A DNA stretch of 64,000 nt from Sphagnum compactum. Lineage: Eukaryota; Bryophyta; Sphagnopsida; Sphagnales. The notes beneath the pieces are model-generated. The model did not search any database, had not been told where the DNA came from, and saw only the letters and a list, made by a program, of their open reading frames with translations. Positions 62,079 to 64,000 of the stretch are shown one piece after another; within the stretch, counting starts at the first letter, position 1; every line of letters starts with the position of its first letter. A program made the position numbers and the translations under genes. The stretch spans positions 22,372,213-22,436,212 of the forward strand of contig OZ234493.1 of NCBI GenBank assembly GCA_965153455.1. Direction: 5' to 3'.

Positions 62079-63951
62079 ACAAATAATCCTTAAAATAAAA
62101 AAAAATGTTTAATTTACCTTAATATTAAATCAAAATGTGTTGATACAATCTCTTTCTTCTTTTTGTTTGATGATATAACATGCATCCAACACCATCACAA
62201 TTTATCCCATAAGGTTTGTCCAAAGTTGAATTATGACAACTTAAAAAACAAGTTTTGATTGTTATAGTTAAAAAAAGCTTTGTACTTATAGTAGACTAAC
62301 TAGTGACCAAACACTTAAGCGCTCAGGGTAGGCCGAATCCAAAAGGAGAGTTCCATTAATTTTTTATGTCCAAACAAAATTTGAATTATTCTTCTTGACG
62401 CATCTGACACACTAACAATTGTCAAAACAAATTAAAAATGAAAAAATTATGACCTTTCAAAGTAAAGCGAGTGAAAAACTCAAAGAAACAAACCACTAAA
62501 CATTACAAAGGCCGATTCCCAAACATAAAAAATTCTTGTATGTTGCTATTAGAGTTCAAAGCTGACTTGTAGAACTTCAGGTGGCATTTCTGTAACATTT
62601 TTAATCATTTAAAATGCAAAAAAAGAGAGAGAAAGTTATGAGGTTTGAAAGTAGGAAGGGTCCAAAGAGAAGGGAAAAAAATAAATCTCATTTTGTAAGT
62701 TGGAAAGATTATTTTTCTTCTTTTCATTACTCCTTTTCATTTGCACTTTCAAAATGATTTCTAGAGCTTGAGGTAGCGTTCCCATAACATTTTAAATCAC
62801 TCAAAATGAAGCACATATGATGGGGATATAAATAAGTGTCCAATCATAGGCAGGCGATTGATGATGGGTCGGCCTACCCTATAAGACTAAAGAGCGTAAA
62901 CTTGTTTTAAAAGGGATATCAACCTAGTTCATGTCGAAGTCTCAATTTCAGCAAGGTGCAAATTCTGCAATCCGAATCCAAATCAAGTTTCAAAAAAAAG
63001 TCAAAACCGTTGGTCCACATACCCCCAAAGCCTAACTTAAAGCATAGACTTAAACTTGCTCAATACCTTGAACCTACCAACACTACCTAGTGTTCACCAC
63101 CAAATGTGCTTGCTACTTAAGAATATAACATTTCTTGGTAACAAACATTGAATGAATATTATTAGGAAAGAGCAAGAAATATCTTCACAGGCAACAATGG
63201 AATCAAAGGTACCTAAACTCATAATTTTGCATTATCAAGTTTCAACAACAAAGGGCATAATGCCACACAAAGGGCATTTGCAAGCCTTGGGGCCAATGTT
63301 CCAGCATTTATTAGTAACTTGGGGCCAAACAACAAGCCAAAAATGCTCAAAGTTGGCCCCAAGTTTTTTCAGCCCTGACTCCTAGTGTAAAGCCTGAGTG
63401 AGCTTCATATTCATCAGATTAGAACATAAGTTGTCTTCACCAATTGCAAATTGAAGGGCGTTTGGAATTGGGTTGGAATTGGGGCATGAAAAAGGGTTAT
63501 GTAGTTGTGTAGCTTGAAAAGGATTTTAATTGAAACACCTCCGCACTTGAGGTAACTTCAATGTTTTGTATGAATCATTATTTGAGGTGGTGAGATTGTT
63601 TGGGGGATTTTGATGCCCTAATGAACTTCTCTCTCACTCCTAATAATCAGCAACTTTTGCTGGAAAATTTGTAACCATCTCAAAACAATTGGCTCCAACA
63701 GCCTCAAAATTGAACACTTCAAAATTTTGATACCTAGTTGAGTATAAGTATTAATTATACTTCAAATTCATAGCGATAAACCCAACTTACTACAAGGAAT
63801 TGCATAGAAATCTTTAAGGATTATAGTTTTTAAATCTTGAAATTTGTTTAAACCCACATGAAGGATGAATGCTAAGTGACCAGGAAACAGTATTCTGTTG
63901 GGTTCCAGTTCCCTAGCTAACCATGGTGGTTAACTTAGTTACTTTTTTTCA
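62079..63951. other. AT-rich intergenic, possible element with 12-bp inverted repeats
   Basis: AGGGTAGGCCGA (62325-62336) is perfectly inverted at 62869-62880. Between them a module (CTTCAGGTGGCATT...TAACATTTTTAATCA) is partly repeated about 190 bp later. No gene seen. Confidence 0.4.
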
Positions 63952-63995
63952 ACCTACCTACTAACAACCCACAAGCAGGTTGTTAGTAGGTAGGT
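63952..63995. repeat. 18-bp perfect hairpin
   Basis: ACCTACCTACTAACAACC at 63952-63969 pairs perfectly with 63978-63995 across an 8-base loop. Confidence 0.9.
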
Positions 63996-64000
63996 AGTAA

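Noticed and set aside
62325-62880. A complete 556-bp transposon with 12-bp terminal repeats
   Set aside because: The 12-bp inverted pair is perfect, but outer flanks show no target duplication and the pairing does not extend, so chance or a worn element cannot be told apart.
1-64000. tRNA, rRNA or snRNA genes
   Set aside because: No B-box-like GTTCGA context with a matching cloverleaf and no rRNA core sequence was noticed; a tRNAscan run would be needed to exclude divergent ones.
49375-64000. Transposon protein relics in the last 15 kb
   Set aside because: Several AT-rich frames look mildly protein-like, but no ordered family motifs could be read on either strand.

Overview
The window looks like nuclear DNA of a land plant. 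Its two clearest genes belong to plant families: a VFB/SKIP2-type F-box/LRR protein and a DUF1005 protein. Both have GT-AG introns, and they sit in a large, AT-rich intergenic landscape full of decayed DNA transposons, MITE-like foldbacks and microsatellites. The sparse gene density and the style of the repeats would suit a large-genome non-flowering plant such as a fern or lycophyte. That is only an impression; the sequence does not name the species.

Layout. (1) 1-2.8 kb: F-box gene on the minus strand (two exons, 66-1784), with a 58-bp minisatellite and a GA tract upstream. (2) 2.8-9.5 kb: AT-rich, no gene, two copies of a small foldback element with CACTA-like ends. (3) 9.5-15.5 kb: higher GC. 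It holds an apparently intronless, GC-rich secreted FAD-dependent oxidoreductase locus (minus, 10175-11598) broken by a one-base homopolymer frameshift and an in-frame TAG. It also holds a curious repeat that copies part of its signal-peptide coding sequence, and a possible decayed coding fragment at 15.0-15.4 kb. (4) 15.6-23.1 kb: transposon graveyard, with a dead PIF/Harbinger transposase (+), a dead PIF1-like helicase followed by an EEP-nuclease-like domain (minus, Helitron-like), and a complete 397-bp Harbinger-type MITE. (5) 23.1-34.5 kb: moderate GC. It holds a tentative small multi-exon gene (+, 23.9-25.5 kb) and a confident two-exon DUF1005 gene (minus, 31306-32921). The DUF1005 gene has a long GA-rich leader, upstream ORFs and a candidate TATA box. 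(6) 34.5-44 kb: AT-rich, with a dead hAT-type transposase (minus, about 39.9-41.6 kb) and a truncated MITE copy. (7) 44.4-49.4 kb: mixed composition, with a 54-bp minisatellite that stays open in frame, long G/C homopolymers, a 157-bp foldback and a third MITE copy with a perfect TAA duplication. (8) 49.4-64 kb: AT-rich with no recognisable gene, only tandem repeats and several strong hairpins.

The genes do not form a pathway; they are unrelated single-copy loci separated by transposon remnants. The most useful points are the exon repair of the F-box gene, the two lesions in the oxidoreductase, the leader of the DUF1005 gene, and three separate decayed DNA transposon superfamilies with an associated MITE family. 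I did not find a convincing novel multi-gene system. All family assignments come from reading the translated sequence against remembered family motifs; no database search was possible.
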